From Clitopilus passeckerianus (lineage: Eukaryota; Basidiomycota; Agaricomycetes; Agaricales; Entolomataceae), in NCBI GenBank assembly GCA_944990035.1, contig CALYLX010000032.1, positions 1 through 64,000 on the forward strand: a stretch of 64,000 nucleotides of DNA. The letters run 5' to 3'. Shown one piece after another: positions 37,171 to 50,282 of this stretch (the stretch's first letter is position 1; each line of letters opens with the position of its first letter). The notes below the pieces were generated by a model. The model saw nothing but the letters and a program-made list of their open reading frames with translations. It was not told where the DNA came from and did no database searches. The position numbers and the translations under genes were made by a program.

Positions 37171-39429
37171 TCACCAATCCGTCATATGCGACCGAATGAA
37201 TTGTTCGTCGCCAGAGGCGCTGCACAAATGACAGCCAAAGGTCTTTGTCAAACCAATGATAGCCTCGGCAGCCGCTTTATATTGGCGCTCGACGACGTTT
37301 ATGACAGACCACTCTGGAAGGCTCTGATTGCGCCCAAGATGTTCTATGGAATGTATGACCTGAGAATATCGTGAGTACAGCTGCCGAATAATGCCAAATA
37401 TAAGATTTCACTCACGCCGCGGCGCCATGTCATGCAGAGGGCACCCTGATCGTTACTGCAGGTCTGGCAGCTGATGATAGGACTGTGCTTATCCATAACC
37501 ACTGCTTCCGTCGTGTTGGGGTCATGTCCGCAACATACGAGAATCTTCTTCGCAGCTCTGTACGCATCACCGTGGAAGCGCAATCCACTAGAATAGTTCC
37601 AGAAGCATTGACCAAAATCGTCGAACAGGCGTCGAAGGTGAGGTGGGGTTTCGGTCGAGGCGGTTGATGCTGGTTGACCTCGTGGTACCCAGACGGTCGT
37701 GACTGGATGGTCTAAAGCATCAAGCTGGCCCATCGGGGATAGATGCTTCCACGAGACAGCGAAGAAGGTAGTCGCTAATCGTAGATGGGCGAAGGTGACT
37801 GGTTTAGTCCGGTAGTAGTCTGAGTGTTGCATGAGGTGGACTAAAGTCGCCATCTTGTTCTCTCGCCATTTACGAAATTGCCATTCGAAGTAGACAGGTG
37901 AGGGGAAGCTGCTGATGTCAAAGGGCTGGTGTTCTGGTGAGTCTTCTGTGATTGTGCGAAAGGGTTCCATTTGGGATAAATCTGCGAGAGCGAGGGTAAC
38001 TGGCTCCTTGAATCTGCATTTGGCGGCGTAAAGTGAAAAGGTGACCCGGCGAGTGGTGATGAGATCCTGCTTGTTTCGCTCAAGACGGTCTCGTTTGATA
38101 GATTCCATGAATTGAATCATCTGCCCTCTCATCTTCTGCCATTCTGCACAACATTTCTGAGGTGATATCCCAGTGCATACGAAGAAGAACTTACCTCGAT
38201 CTGTCAACTCTTTCGGCTGCTTGATCCGTTCATGAAGACGTAGGCGTTCCAAATCCATTTGTTCAATTTCCTCTCCCCACCCTAGCGCAATGACTTAGCT
38301 CCGGCAGGTTGCGTAAACAGTGTAAAGCATACCTTCGTCAATAAGCCTCGACTTCGCGCTATGTTCCGAATTTCAGACGCTGTGAGAAAGATGAGAGATT
38401 GCAGACGCACGCATCCAGACGCTTTTGTCTCATCATGTCAAGTTCCTCACGTCGTTTCCTATCACGTTCGGACTCCCATAGAATCAAGGCATCCTATTCC
38501 CACATTTTGAGGAACAGAGGCGAAACAATTCCCATGATGCGCTCACCTTCGTACACAGCCAGGACTCTTGCCGTTTCTTCTCTTTTATCTGCCACGCTTC
38601 GAGCTGCTCTGGGTGATCTCGAACCCGAATATATTCTCCTTGTAACCGTTCCAATGTATCAACATTGAAGATACGTAGATAACGAGACGTGCTTGCAACA
38701 GGCCGAAAGTGGGAATAGTGCAGGACGTTTCGCTCCGCGACTTCAGCTGCTTTCCAATATTCTCTCGGAAGATCACTGAACGCATGGCTGGTCAACAAGT
38801 GCATCTCTCGTTGATAACTGGATAATTGGTGTGAGATCGACGCGACTGGGCAGTGATTAGCATCTACTTACTGTTGTGGGAAACAGTCCTTACACGCGCG
38901 GTCGCGTGTTGATAGCATAAGATGGCCTACGCCAAGTTTGTTCTTAGCAGAACAGTACTATAGAAAGTGTATTTATCAGCGTCTGTTCAAGGTTACATGG
39001 CAGAAGGTGAGGGGATAGTACTCACATGACAATGTGCCGAAAACAGGAGGCTGGCGTAGCAGACTTCGGTCATTTCTGGTGGGCATGGTGGAAGTTCTTC
39101 AACTCGGGAAAGGGTTTGGCGCCAGATTGTACGTGAATTGCGACTTGTAAGGAAGCGACGGAACAGTTTACACGAGCGTGAGACGTGTAGGAGGTCGAGA
39201 GGTTGGAGGTGTCCAAAGATCTTGAAAGGTGTTAGGAGCGGAGGCAACGTAGCAGGCGACGACATACCTCGTAAAGGAGATCAAGCGGAAGGTCCGATAA
39301 TTGGGAGAGCCTCCCACGTCGTCCGCGCAAAATCTTTCGTGGTTGCTCTAGGTCTTTACTGACGACGCTGACGTGCTTACGGGCAGCGGAGTGGGTGGCT
39401 TTGGGAATCAGGGGAGACGACGGCGCCAT
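37171..39429 (-). CDS. F-box protein with long C-terminal region
   Basis: Starts MAPSSPLIPKATHSAARKHV. The F-box is LSDLPLDLLYEIFGHLQPLD, then LLHVSRSCKLFRRFLTSRNS, spliced across an intron near 39270. The protein is presumably an SCF ubiquitin-ligase adaptor. The rest follows a known Agaricomycete F-box layout: a Cys-rich patch (YCSAKNKLGVGHLM, RDRACKDCF), then charged helices (ERLQGEYIRVRDHPEQLEAW, MDLERLRLHERIKQPKELTD), a long helical segment and a C-terminal element with CQTCSNDQGALC and CHLCSASGDEQFIRSHMTDW, which may bind zinc. About 6-7 introns; the one near 37370-37440 leads to the last exon. Substrate unknown. Confidence 0.78.
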
Positions 39430-42144
39430 AGGGGATTTTCGTTATTGGGGCTCCAGGGATAAAAATTGAGGGCCGGAGAGGGGGCCGGGAATGCGTGCGA
39501 GGCAGGAGCTCATCCTCGAATTGAATGGTATAAGTAGTATATGGGGGGAAGGCCCACACGTGACAAATCGTGGAAAGTAAATGGCACTCCTGTCTGCATT
39601 GACACGGGCCTGAGTGAGCGTTAGAGCTTTAGGGCGAGGACCGGGCAGGAGGTTTGACCATCTCCAGAAAGTAATTCAGGCAGATGGCCATGTCGGTGGC
39701 TGCTATACATAGGGTGTCAACCCGAACATGATGCGTGGCTCTTTTCGATCTGCGGGACAACGGTGATTAGCGGTCCAGATAAGGCAAGTATTCATCAACG
39801 GCATCTCAAGTTTTTTTGACTTTTTATCCACTTAGAAGGTCATGCAGTTCCGCTGCCCTGCGTGTCAAAAGCCATGAAAATTGTATTGATTGAAAGCTCG
39901 CTTATACTATGGCGATAATCAGCTTTTACAAGGGCACGATAACGAGTGCCAGAGCGTACCATCGCTATACATTCGCTTACGCGCCAATCCTTAGGGGCAG
40001 GAGTGATCAGACCGGAAAGTTCGGAAGAATTCCAGCCACCACTGACAACCTCAAGGATTTGGAGGTGTAATTGTGGCTTTCTAACCGTGCCTGTGGCAGG
40101 AGCTTCTAGTTGAGAAGATGGGCATCAGGCTCAAGATTGGAAATCAGGCCACGAGCAGACCATCAGCCCACAAGATTTACATGCGGCACGTCGCACGGGG
40201 AAATAACCATGAGCCACAAACCCCCGTCGGCGTAAGCTCCATAGTTTGTTTGGGAATCTATCAGGACTGTAGTTTGTACCTGCATAATTGATTTCTGGGC
40301 GAGGTGGAAACCAAAGTTTCGTTGTCTTCGTTAGGGAATAGGTTCCCCGAGTCGGAGTGAAAGGACCGGCCTATGGGTGAAATCAGTGAAGGCAAACGGG
40401 AGCTCGAGCACTAGCATCAGCTCAGCCACTATTCCACTAACCCCGGCCAATCGTCACGAGTACTTACGCCACCAAAGTGTGTCTTGCTCCGTTTTGAGTC
40501 AATTTGATCACTTTCTCCCTCTTCATCGTCATATATAGTACGATCGATAACGCAAACCGTTTTGAGGGTGGCCGACCATTGACGAAACTTGTGAATTCAC
40601 GAAGGTACTTCTGGCAACGAAAGGAATGAATACAGTCCTTGCGGTCTCAAAACACGAGGCAAGCATGATGGACTGATTACCGTTTACAGAATTTTGCGAG
40701 ATATGCATCGAGATTATGACGTTCAACAGGGTCTCCAAGTTCGGATGCAATGCACATGTATATCCGTTCGATCATATCATTTAGAACTGCCAGTCCAGCG
40801 TTAAACTCGAACCTTTTAAGGAAATGTTGAAGTTAGTTTCTAAGGTCTGACACAAGGCCATTAAGTATGTTTTACCGTAGGTCAGTTGCTGTCAGCCCTC
40901 CCGAGGCTTTCCGCCGGTATGTAGGGCAGATCTTGCATTCCAACTGTGGCCAAGTTGCTTTGGGGCGGTGTTTCCTCGGTCACGGTTCCTTGGCGGACTT
41001 TGCGATAATGAAAGGAAGGATTGGTGACGCAGAACATGATCAAGGAACTACCGGTTTCCCTTTGGAAGGCAGTGGCATCCGTGCTTTTCCATAGACTTCG
41101 CACGTCATAGGCATGAAAACATGCTCGGTTTGATAGAGTGTCGATTTCTTTGCTCCTTCCGGAAGCTTCTGTCAGGCTGCGGGCGCGTTTAGAACCAACC
41201 GGTGGGCGTTTGATACTTAATGGAAATCACTAGACCAAACGTTAGAGCCGTTTGAAGATGCAAGGATAGAGGTCTAATGGTCGCGTACGCATGGCATGGT
41301 TTCTTATAGCAGCATGTTTACCTGGTTTGACTATGGCATAAAACACGATTAGATGTCGGGCCGATGTTGAGGGTGAGTCAAATACACACTGAGCCGCAAG
41401 CCATTCGATGGAACAGGTCAGAGCGTCTTGTAATGGAGAAGGGTTAGTGTTTCTGTACGCTTCATCTCGAAGAATTTAGCATGTTTGAGATCGGATATAT
41501 TCCCAGATACTAGTCATTAATACCACCGACAGGCATAATATTGGATCAAACACTGCTGAGTTGCAAGGAAGAAGCGCTAGTGAGAAGCATATTGTGGTGG
41601 TGGTGTGCAATCAGCCACAGGGGAGCTGCAGAGTATCGAAACGAGTAATAGAATTTGGTTATTTAACTGCTTTTGAGCATTCTGCACGAAATTGAAACTG
41701 AGAATCGGGGTTCTATGTTTCGATAGGCTCGGGGAAGGTGTCCCGGTTCTTATTCAAAAGAAGGCTGAAGATTTCCGACCACGCATTAACAAATGCAGCT
41801 ACCGCCATTTGACATGTTGTTGCCAGATGTTGAACAAATGTACGAGTTGGAGCAGCAAAGGAAGGGCGTGTCCGAGACTGTCAGTGGCACTTGCCAAAAT
41901 TCGAAAGCTGACTAATGAACGCGTCTTCTAATCACATGACCTTGCCAAAGCGGGCCAGCGTGGCACGGCGCGTGACGTCACCTTTCCAGAATCCAAACCC
42001 TACAAGGGAGTGGCAACGGCAACACTCACAAAGACGACACGCAATGATTGTAATTGGAGTAAAGGATGGGCCATCAGTGGTGTCGTTATAAGAAACAATT
42101 CAATAGTCCAGGGTTAGCACCTTACTATCACAACGCAACGTACG
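39430..42144. other. Longest gene-free stretch, 2.7 kb
   Basis: No exon set could be assembled on either strand. The longest open stretches (40529-40750 minus, 40867-41094 plus, 41692-41931 plus) are short, overlap antisense frames and have no recognisable content. No tandem repeat, terminal inverted repeat or tRNA was seen. The last 150 nt before 42145 should hold the promoter of the next gene. The rest may be a degraded insertion or long regulatory DNA. Confidence 0.4.
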
Positions 42145-42795
42145 ATGGCCGGTAAGTGGCAACGACACTCGATGGTGACGAGGACTAATGATGATGAACA
42201 GGCAAAAAACGAGCGTCTGAAGACATTGAGGAAACCGGTGAAGCCCACGTGTCTATACCCACAAAAATAGCAAAAACAACCAAAGATTCCTCACCATCGG
42301 ACGGCAAGAAACAGTCTAAGAAAGCAACCACGGTAAGCCACATTCTTCCGGGCCTGCAGGCTTGACTAAGGGAGATTCCTCTTGCCAGCACCCATCGATA
42401 CCTACCTCGAAGTTTTTGACCGGATCCATGCCACTGCATGTTCATTTGACCCACACTGCCCCAGCCATGAACCAAGACGATTCCCCGACTGTAGTTGAAG
42501 ATCCCGGGTTTATAGGAAACATCACCCTCGTTCCGAGCGCTTTCCAAACCGGAAGCTACGGATGGAAAGGGAACAGGCGTATTAAAGTGCATATTCAGGG
42601 AGAAGATGGAATAGACAAAGAGGCTGTCCAAGTCCAGTTCACGTAAGTCTTGAGGTTTACTCCGAAACTTGATTCCTTACTCACTGTTGTCCCATTAGGA
42701 TCAATGCCACAGTCGTTGGAAGCAAGCAGGCACCAGATGAAGATGCTGAGGAGGCAGAGACACCCCCAGCTGCCGTACTTGACGGAGAGGTTTGA
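42145..42795 (+). CDS. Small conserved-looking protein with acidic tail
   Basis: Four exons give about 160 residues. The first exon is only ATGGCCG and is followed by KKRASEDIEETGEAHVSIPT, a lysine-rich segment (SDGKKQSKKATT), and a beta-rich core with MPLHVHLTHTAPAMNQDDSP, FIGNITLVPSAFQTGSYGWK and RRIKVHIQGED. The end is QVQFTINATVVGSKQAPDED followed by acidic residues and the stop. The three introns (after G of codon 3, near 42333 and near 42642) are GT-AG and in phase. A basic N-terminus, a single beta domain and an acidic tail recall histone-chaperone-like proteins, but I see no family signature and do not assign a function. Confidence 0.65.
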
Positions 42796-43253
42796 CCAGT
42801 AGGGCCGCAGCCACTTGCCATGTACCTCTCGGCCGTGCGTGGGTGCGGAGGGAACTGATCATGGATCTAGAAAGGGGCTTAGCATGCTAAGCTCCGTGTG
42901 TTCCTCGAAATTCCTGTAACTTAGTACCTTGTTTAGTACCTGTGTAAAAGAGACCGTATATAGTATCGAAATTTCTTCTGATGGTCCACATTTCCCCTCA
43001 GTCTCCGCAGTGGATGTGGCAAAGGGGTCCCATAATCGTATGTGGCAACACTTTCTCTCAAGAAATCGAGAAAACTACTTCAGCAGAGGTAAGGATCAAT
43101 ATACCGCATGGTTTGGGCTTGACTTTGATGTGATGACTTCGACGACATGGAAGACGGCTATTCCGTATCATCAATAGGGTCCTGCGCAACCGAGTAGAAT
43201 GTAGTAAGCAACTCTGGAGTGGTTTGACTCAAACGACGAATTGTGGTTCGGAG
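42796..43253. other. Intergenic, no gene seen
   Basis: Spacer between two plus-strand genes. A plus-strand open stretch at 42929-43177 gives no recognisable protein. Confidence 0.4.
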
Positions 43254-46200
43254 ATGTCGTCTAAGCTCGAGTTCGCTGTCAAGGCCAGCGAGCTCCCGAT
43301 AGCTGCTGTTGCTGCTCACGGGCACATCCGACAACAACCAATATCAGCCAAGTTCCTCCGCATCTTAAAGTACCTGGTTCTACTCTCGACGGCAGCAACT
43401 TTGTCGACGATTCTACCAACGCCATGGTCTTTCTTACGGTCAGAGTCGGGCTATACGCAAGCGCCCCTCAGAACTACGGCCAATGACCTGGCGGACGAAT
43501 GGGAAGATAATATCTGGCCATTCCGGGAACAAGCACCTTGGGATATCTCGACTGACTTCCCTCACCCCAGGAAGCTGGAATACGATGTTACCGAAGGCAC
43601 ATGGCTCCGACTAGATGTACATCCAAAGTCAGGAGACATCGTCTTTGATATGCTTGGGGACGTGTATTGTTTGCCTGCCACCGAGGTCGCGGATGGTGCA
43701 CAGACCAAAGCTCGGGCCGTCCTAACTGGCGTTCCCCACGACACGGACCCTCATTTCTCACCTGAGGGAGATCGTTTGGTGTTCAGGAGCGACGCGGAGC
43801 ATGGGATTGAGAACATTTGGGTTATTGAATGGAAGGGGTGTAAGGAAATGGATGTGCGGTCACTTCAGTACAATGCTGTGTTGCAAAAGGCCCTGGAAGC
43901 AAAGGAGGAAGATGAACATCTGTTCTTCGAGGAGGGCGAGAAGGAGACCATTGAGAGGAAGACAAACCGATTGTTAAGAGAGGGCAGACATGGAGGTTAG
44001 TCCCTGTTTCATATATGGTTCCTCAACTGCAGCAAGCTAACCCTCTTTCTCAGCTCTCAGGGTTACCAACGAAACCTATCGTTGGGTCAGCGACCCTCGA
44101 TTCCATTCTTCTGGCACAAAGATCATCGCTACTAAATGGTATACCTCCTCCCGGTCTCTGGGTGCTGGTGAAGGTTGGGAATACGAGGTTCCCTCGCTTG
44201 CAGCCATCAGGGCTGCCAAACAGGTCCCTATCAAGGCCGGCTCAGGCAAACGAATTCTCTCAAGGACTTTACCCCGAGGTTGGACTGCAGAGGAATATGG
44301 AAACCAACAGATCGGTCCGGAGCAAATCCTGTGGAACGGCGACGACTTGATTTTTGCAAAAAATGTCAAAGACGCCAGCGCGTATGACTATAGCAAAGGT
44401 GCGCTCATTTTACAACGTTCAAAAGTGTATTTGAAACTAATTTCTTTCGACTAGATGTTCACAAGGGCATCTATTCTATATTCCAGAAAAACATCACATC
44501 TGGCGCCACCGAGACTATCGTTGACGCTTTCCCCGGGGGCGCAAGCCGACCAGAACTTTCAAGGGACCGACGTACCCTTGCATTCGTCCGCCGTGTCCGG
44601 GACAAGCAAGCGCTGGTTCTCAAAGATCTCAACACAGGCTCCATACACAATGTCTGGTACGGATTGACATACGATGTCTCCTCCAGCTCGGCTCCCATGG
44701 GCACCTACCCGTCATTTGGCTTCACCCCTTCCGACGACGCTATCATTATCTGGGCTGCTGGCCAAATCTACACTGTGCCCCTCACGACAAACTCTGATGG
44801 TGAACGGGTGGCGGCTTCAGCTGCTCCTTCCCAGATCCATTTCAATGCGCATATCGAGAAGCGTTTGGCAGACACCCTTCACTACGAATTTGATGTGTTG
44901 AAGAAGGAAGCTGAAGAAGATACGCAGAGGGTGTATGCCTTCAAAGATCTGAGGGTGGACGATGACGGAAGCCGAGCGGTTTTCCAAGCTGCTGGTGCTA
45001 CGTACCTCCAGAAGATCGACACGAAGGAAGCCGCCAAGGTTCCAGTAGCTCAAGAGTCATCAGCATATTATTCCCCGACTTTCGTTCATGGCGCTTCTCA
45101 CCTCGTCCTGCACGCCCGTTGGTCAAATACACGATTCTCCTCTTTCGAGGTTGCCGATCTATCATCGGGGGTTGCCCATGAAGTTACCGGGATTCCTCTT
45201 GGACGATACTTCTCCCCCATTCTTTGCGAATGCCCTGGGGACCACAGGAAGATTGCATTCGTCAAGAGCGGTGGCGATGAATTGACGGGTGATGTGTTGG
45301 CCACCGGCAACACTGGCCTATATATCGGAGAGATTGCCCTTCCCGCCAAAGGAACGAAGGAAAGCCGGAAGATTGAAGTCAAGAACCTTCGATTTGTCAA
45401 GACAGAAATCAACTCCGACGACGGAAAGCTCAAGATGAGGTTTTTTGAGGTCAGCAAGAAACTCCTGGTCCAACAATCTGACCGCGCTTTCGTCATCGAC
45501 CTCGCTGCCGGAACCAACGAGAATGGCGATTATACACATACGGACCTTGCTACAGGCAAAATGTCGTCTGAGCTTATCACTACATTGGACGACGGGGTTG
45601 AAGCGGGGAACATTGCTTTCGTTGACTTCTTCCAGGTCTATGTGGCCCCGGGCAGCAAGAGCATTAAGGAGGGCGAAGCAGTGTGGAGCAAGCCCGGAAA
45701 CGCAACTGAAGGGTTGGCTAGGGTCAGCTTGGATGGCGGACATAGTTTGGCTTTCAGCAGAGATGGAAAGAAGCTCTTCTGGTTCCTAGGTTCGTTCCGT
45801 GCTAGTTTGGGCATCAAGTAATCCCACTAAACATTCTACATAGGTCCTTACCTCCACTCCCTCGAAGTCTCCAAGGTCAGCCAGTGTAGTCCTGAAATCA
45901 AAGCCGACACACGCAACTTTGGCATCAACTGTGTCAAGAAACTCGTCGAATATCAAGAAGTCTTCGTTGAACATTCAACGGAGGTTGCACGCCTTAAACG
46001 GGACACTGGAGGCAATGACAGGGTTGTCGTGCATAATGCAACCCTCCTTACCATGGAGTCTGGAGAGGAACGCTGGGACCTTATTCCCAAAGGTGTTCTT
46101 GTAACTAAAGGTGGCGTCATTCAGTACGCTGGAACGAACAGAACTGGGGTTGAGGCCATCCTCGCTGATCCCTCGACCACTGTGATCGATGCGGAAGGAG

Positions 46201-47661
46201 GTAGGGGGGCATAACTACTGCGATGAAGAGAACTAATTGGGTTTTGGCTAGGTTACGTTGTTCCCGGCTATATCGACGTCCATGCCCATTGGAACGGGTT
46301 CAGTGACCGTTACCCGTCGGCTTCTTGGGAGCTTGAGACGTTCCTCGCTTATGGTGTTACAACTCTTCACAAGTACGGACAACCTATTTCCTCTGCCGCA
46401 TGTTGCATGCTGACAGGAGTCATAGCCCGAGTGCAGACAATGTTGATGGACAAATCGAACGCAACCGAGTAGAAAATGGGGGAATAATTGGGCCTCGTAT
46501 CTTTACAGTTGGCGACGTAATCTACGGAGCTGGTGAACCTAGTATTCACCAAGATATTGCTGACGATGATGAAGCGCGGGCAGCCCTTGTGAGGATCAAG
46601 GTGGAAGGCGGACCTGCTGGGATTTCGTACAAGAACTACAATCTCCCGTCAAGGTATGAGCCGTGTATTAAGCCTCGAGATGTTGGCTGAACGCTTTCCA
46701 GGGCATCTCGACAACGTCTACTATCTCAAGCCCGTAAGTTGAGAATGATGTGTGTTCCTGAGGGTGGTATGAATCTCGAATGGGACCTAACATACATCTT
46801 GGATGGTGCGTGGATATTGCTCTTTCAAAACAGCCTTGGGACTCAAAATATGTTACCTCAGGCATGACCACCGTCGAGCATGCTCTACCCATTCCTGTGC
46901 TCTTTGATGACATTATCACCCTCTTCGCCCTGAGCGGAACCGGAAACACCCCCACACACATCGTCAACTATGGTGGTGCTTTCGGAGAACAGTACGTGTG
47001 GGCAACAGAAGATCTCCCCAGTGATCCAAAGTGAGTGTATATAATTGCTTAAGCCATCGCTTTGCTGAAGGTATCACAGACTCAGGAAATTCCATCGCCA
47101 CGACACCCTTCAAGGTTTATCAGAATCAACTGCGCGACCACTGAGCTGTAAGTCTACGATCCTCACCCTCTCTTACGGAAATTCATGCTAAGCTATGCTA
47201 CAGCTTATCAAATGTTCAACACCTCAGCCTCCGTCGCCAAGATGGTGCAGAAAGGCTTGCACGCTCACATCGGTGCTCACGGAGAACCTCCCCTCGGTCT
47301 GAACTACCACGAAGAGATCTTCTTCACCCAAAGCGGAGGCTTAAGCAATTATGAGGTACGCCGTATCATTTCTCAGGCCAACCTTATGCTCATACGTCAT
47401 CAGACCTTGCGAGCCGCCACCTCCGCTGCCGCAGAGACACTTGGCCTATTCTCCTCCATCGGTTCTCTGTCATCCGGAAAGCTTGCAGATTATATCGTCT
47501 ATCCAGCAGGCGCGGATCTGCTTGACGGGGATCTTTCCTCGAAAACTCGGAACCCCAAGCTGGTTGTCAGAGGTGGCAGAATCTGGGATGCTTCGACAAT
47601 GGAGGAACTCTGGCCTCTGAAGGGAAAGAAGCAGGTACTACCTCCGTTCAATGCTGACTAG
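43254..47661 (+). CDS. Membrane-anchored TolB-like propeller fused to amidohydrolase
   Basis: A protein of about 1,290 residues in ten exons. MSSKLEFAVKASELPIAAVA leads to one membrane segment, ILKYLVLLSTAATLSTILP, suggesting a type II anchor. Residues about 100-850 form WD/TolB-like propeller blades, for example DTDPHFSPEGDRLVFRSDAE, SRPELSRDRRTLAFVRRVRD and FTPSDDAIIIWAAGQIY. The C-terminal amidohydrolase has WDLIPKGVLVTKGGVIQYAG, the metal-binding HxH in GYIDVHAHWNGF, later His residues in GMTTVEHALPIPV and LHAHIGAHGE, and the signature LGLFSSIGSLSSGKLADYIV. The protein likely hydrolyses a cyclic amide or peptide outside the cytosol or in an endomembrane lumen; the substrate is unknown. 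All nine introns are GT-AG and in phase. Confidence 0.88.
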
Positions 47662-48530
47662 GTTGTTGCAGTATGCAAGGGCAATGCGGCCTGTCTACAT
47701 ATATAACAAATTTATGCACATGAAATATAAACGATTACAGAAGGTCCGATCTTAGTGGCAACGGGAGTTTGGAATGAACATTTGTGTTGCCTCCAATTGC
47801 CTACGAAGACCATGCCCGCGGTCCTCAAAAGTAAATGTCCACCTGGGTTCATGGCACGACGTGTTATACATCGCTACGTGCCGAGGGCGGCGGTGTACGC
47901 TTCCGTATTTTTGTAAAGCGCCGGACCTGGTCTCCTTTTACCCTTCGGCCATCCGGGGCCAGCCTGTCTTGACCTCGACGAGGACCACAGTACAGCCGCA
48001 GCAGTGAAGTACACGATCATAAAATGAGATGAGATGAAACTCGTGTAGAAGTCATTATTACGAAGTCAACACGACAGAGCACTCAGTCTACCTGGCCTCA
48101 AAGTTCAGAAGCCAGACGGATAGCAAGGTGAGACGTAAGATCTCTTCGCCAGGGTTAGATAAACAATGGTGTTACATGGACAATGTGATTAAGAGATCTT
48201 GAACCGCTTTGAAACCATCCATCTATAATAAAGTGAGTTTAGCCTTAGCATGAATGTGACCAAAGGATTAAACTTGGATCATACCTCGTTATTAAAGCTA
48301 CAGGTTTCGATTTAAACCAACAAACTGAGTCCTAGGCCCAGACGCAGTCTGCTAGCTAAACCAAAAATCCAACCTCCAACTCCCAACCCACATGAACGAT
48401 AGCATTTGTTGCCTTTGAATAAAAATCGTCGAGGCAACTCCTCCCTCAACCTGTGTTCTTCATCACCCCATCCTTCCACCCCTCCTGACGTGCCCTTATG
48501 AGAAAGGGCTCCGAAGAGCCAGCAAAACCG
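47662..48530. other. Convergent intergenic region
   Basis: 3' flanks of the amidohydrolase gene (plus) and the eRF1 gene (minus). A minus-strand frame beginning near 48025 (MIVYFTAAAVLWSSSR and onward, about 49 codons) is open but unsupported. Confidence 0.4.
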
Positions 48531-50110
48531 TCAGACAGTCTCCTCGTCGGAGTCATAAAACTCGTCTTCATCGTCATCCACGGATGCTAGGTTCGCCATA
48601 TCGACCTTGTACCTGAGCAAGCCACCGATGCCACCGAAGCCCTTGACGAATTGAGCACCTTCTTGAGACTTGTTGGAGACGAATTCGAGGGCAGCACCGA
48701 ACTCCTTGTATTTCTCGGCGAACCACTCAAGGAGCGATACTGGCTCACTGGATTGCTCCATCTCGGTGCCGGTAGACTTATCAATGAACTTTTCGCGGTC
48801 CTTCTCCTGGTCCTTGTTGATATATGCGATGATCTCCTCTATGAAAACAGTCAGAATGCATATATATCGCGTAAAAGGTTATGAACACACCTCCTGCTGC
48901 GTTCCTGAGCGTATACCGCTGAATATCGAGGTTCTCCCAGACAATAAGGGTCTCTACAGCACCAAGTTCAAGTGCTTTGAGGGTATCATCAATACCGAAG
49001 CAGTATCTGCCAGTATCCTGACTGATTTCGTCGAAGTACTTCTGAATAAGCTTCTTCTCCTGGACGAATTTGACGTTGGCAAGAGATTCCGCGGCTAATT
49101 CGATGGCCTATGAACATATGTTTAGACAACGTCAGCAGGGGACAAAATTATCATCTTACCTGGTTAAATCCATTTTCACCCCCGTAACTGACATCAACGA
49201 CCTTGATGATCTTTGCTGATAAACGCTGATCGAACATATCACTCTGACTGAGTTCAGTTTTGAAATCGGCGCTTCCTGCAAGCACAAGACCGGCGACATT
49301 GACTTTGTCGGCAGTAATAAAGTGCTGCACAGCGTGTTCAGCAACTTTTCGGACGTAGTTGTGTCGTTTTTCATCACGGAGACGGGAGAAACGGAGGGCA
49401 GATTGACCACCACGTCCGTGCTTCTTCGGCAGGTCGACGGTGAACTTGTGGACAACTTCACGGGTGTTTCCGGCAAGAGTACCGAACAGGGTGCCATTAC
49501 CGTCCATGACGATGAAGCCGAACTTTTGGTCCGATTCGAGGAGCTCGGAGAGTGCTTCGGTGTGGAATTTGTTGTCGCAAAGGTAGAGGGAGCTAATCCC
49601 GGCATAAGAACGGACAACTTTGGGATGCGCAGTAAGACTTACGTGTTTATGGGTTTGTGGGGCTCGAAATCGAAGGAGACCTTCTTTTCTTTGCCTTCAT
49701 CCGTGAGGATGGTGCCGACGAAGAGCACGAGACCATTTGGAGGTACCCGATTGTATAACTTCAGCCTCTGCTGAGTAGAGGTAATAGCAGCAAGCACCGA
49801 GAGTCGATTCACACGAGATTTAATGTTGGATGCGGTTCCATATTCCTGTGTCAACATAGCGGATGCTCTGGAGATTTGATCCTGAAATAATCGTCGTCTG
49901 AGTTCCCTGCTCAAAAGGTAAAGATCGGAAGGCATACCTTTGGTGGTATAATCAAGCTAATCATAGAGGTTCCGGCACTACATTCCAGAGTCAAGCAGAG
50001 TTCCCTGTAGCTGAGATCGCCTAGATTTACCCTCTAGCAGCATCGAGACTCTTGATGAGTTTCTTGACCTTCCACATCTGAATATTTTGCTCTGCAACAT
50101 CTTGGCTCAT
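48531..50110 (-). CDS. SUP45: Eukaryotic peptide chain release factor 1
   Basis: eRF1 recognises all three stop codons in the ribosomal A site and triggers peptide release. Start [20 protein letters not shown]. The codon-recognition motif [10 protein letters not shown] (NIKS) is in the N domain, the catalytic GGQ is in [20 protein letters not shown], and the C domain has [20 protein letters not shown]. The end is acidic: [16 protein letters not shown]. Introns near 50025, 49935, 49640, 49165 and 48890 are GT-AG. The length (about 437 residues) is that of the family. It is divergent from Pop7, with 172 nt between the ATGs. Confidence 0.96.
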
Positions 50111-50282
50111 GACGGGCAACGACAAATGCTGTTCCTAGTATAAGAGAAGAAACGCAGTTGCTCGAAAGCTAGGTGGAAGTTTAGGGGAAAGGTGGTATGC
50201 ACGTTGTATTTGTTTATACGGCTTCATACAATTTTTCTCCGCCCGTCGCGGCCCCGCCATCACTGCCTCGAACGCATGCCAA

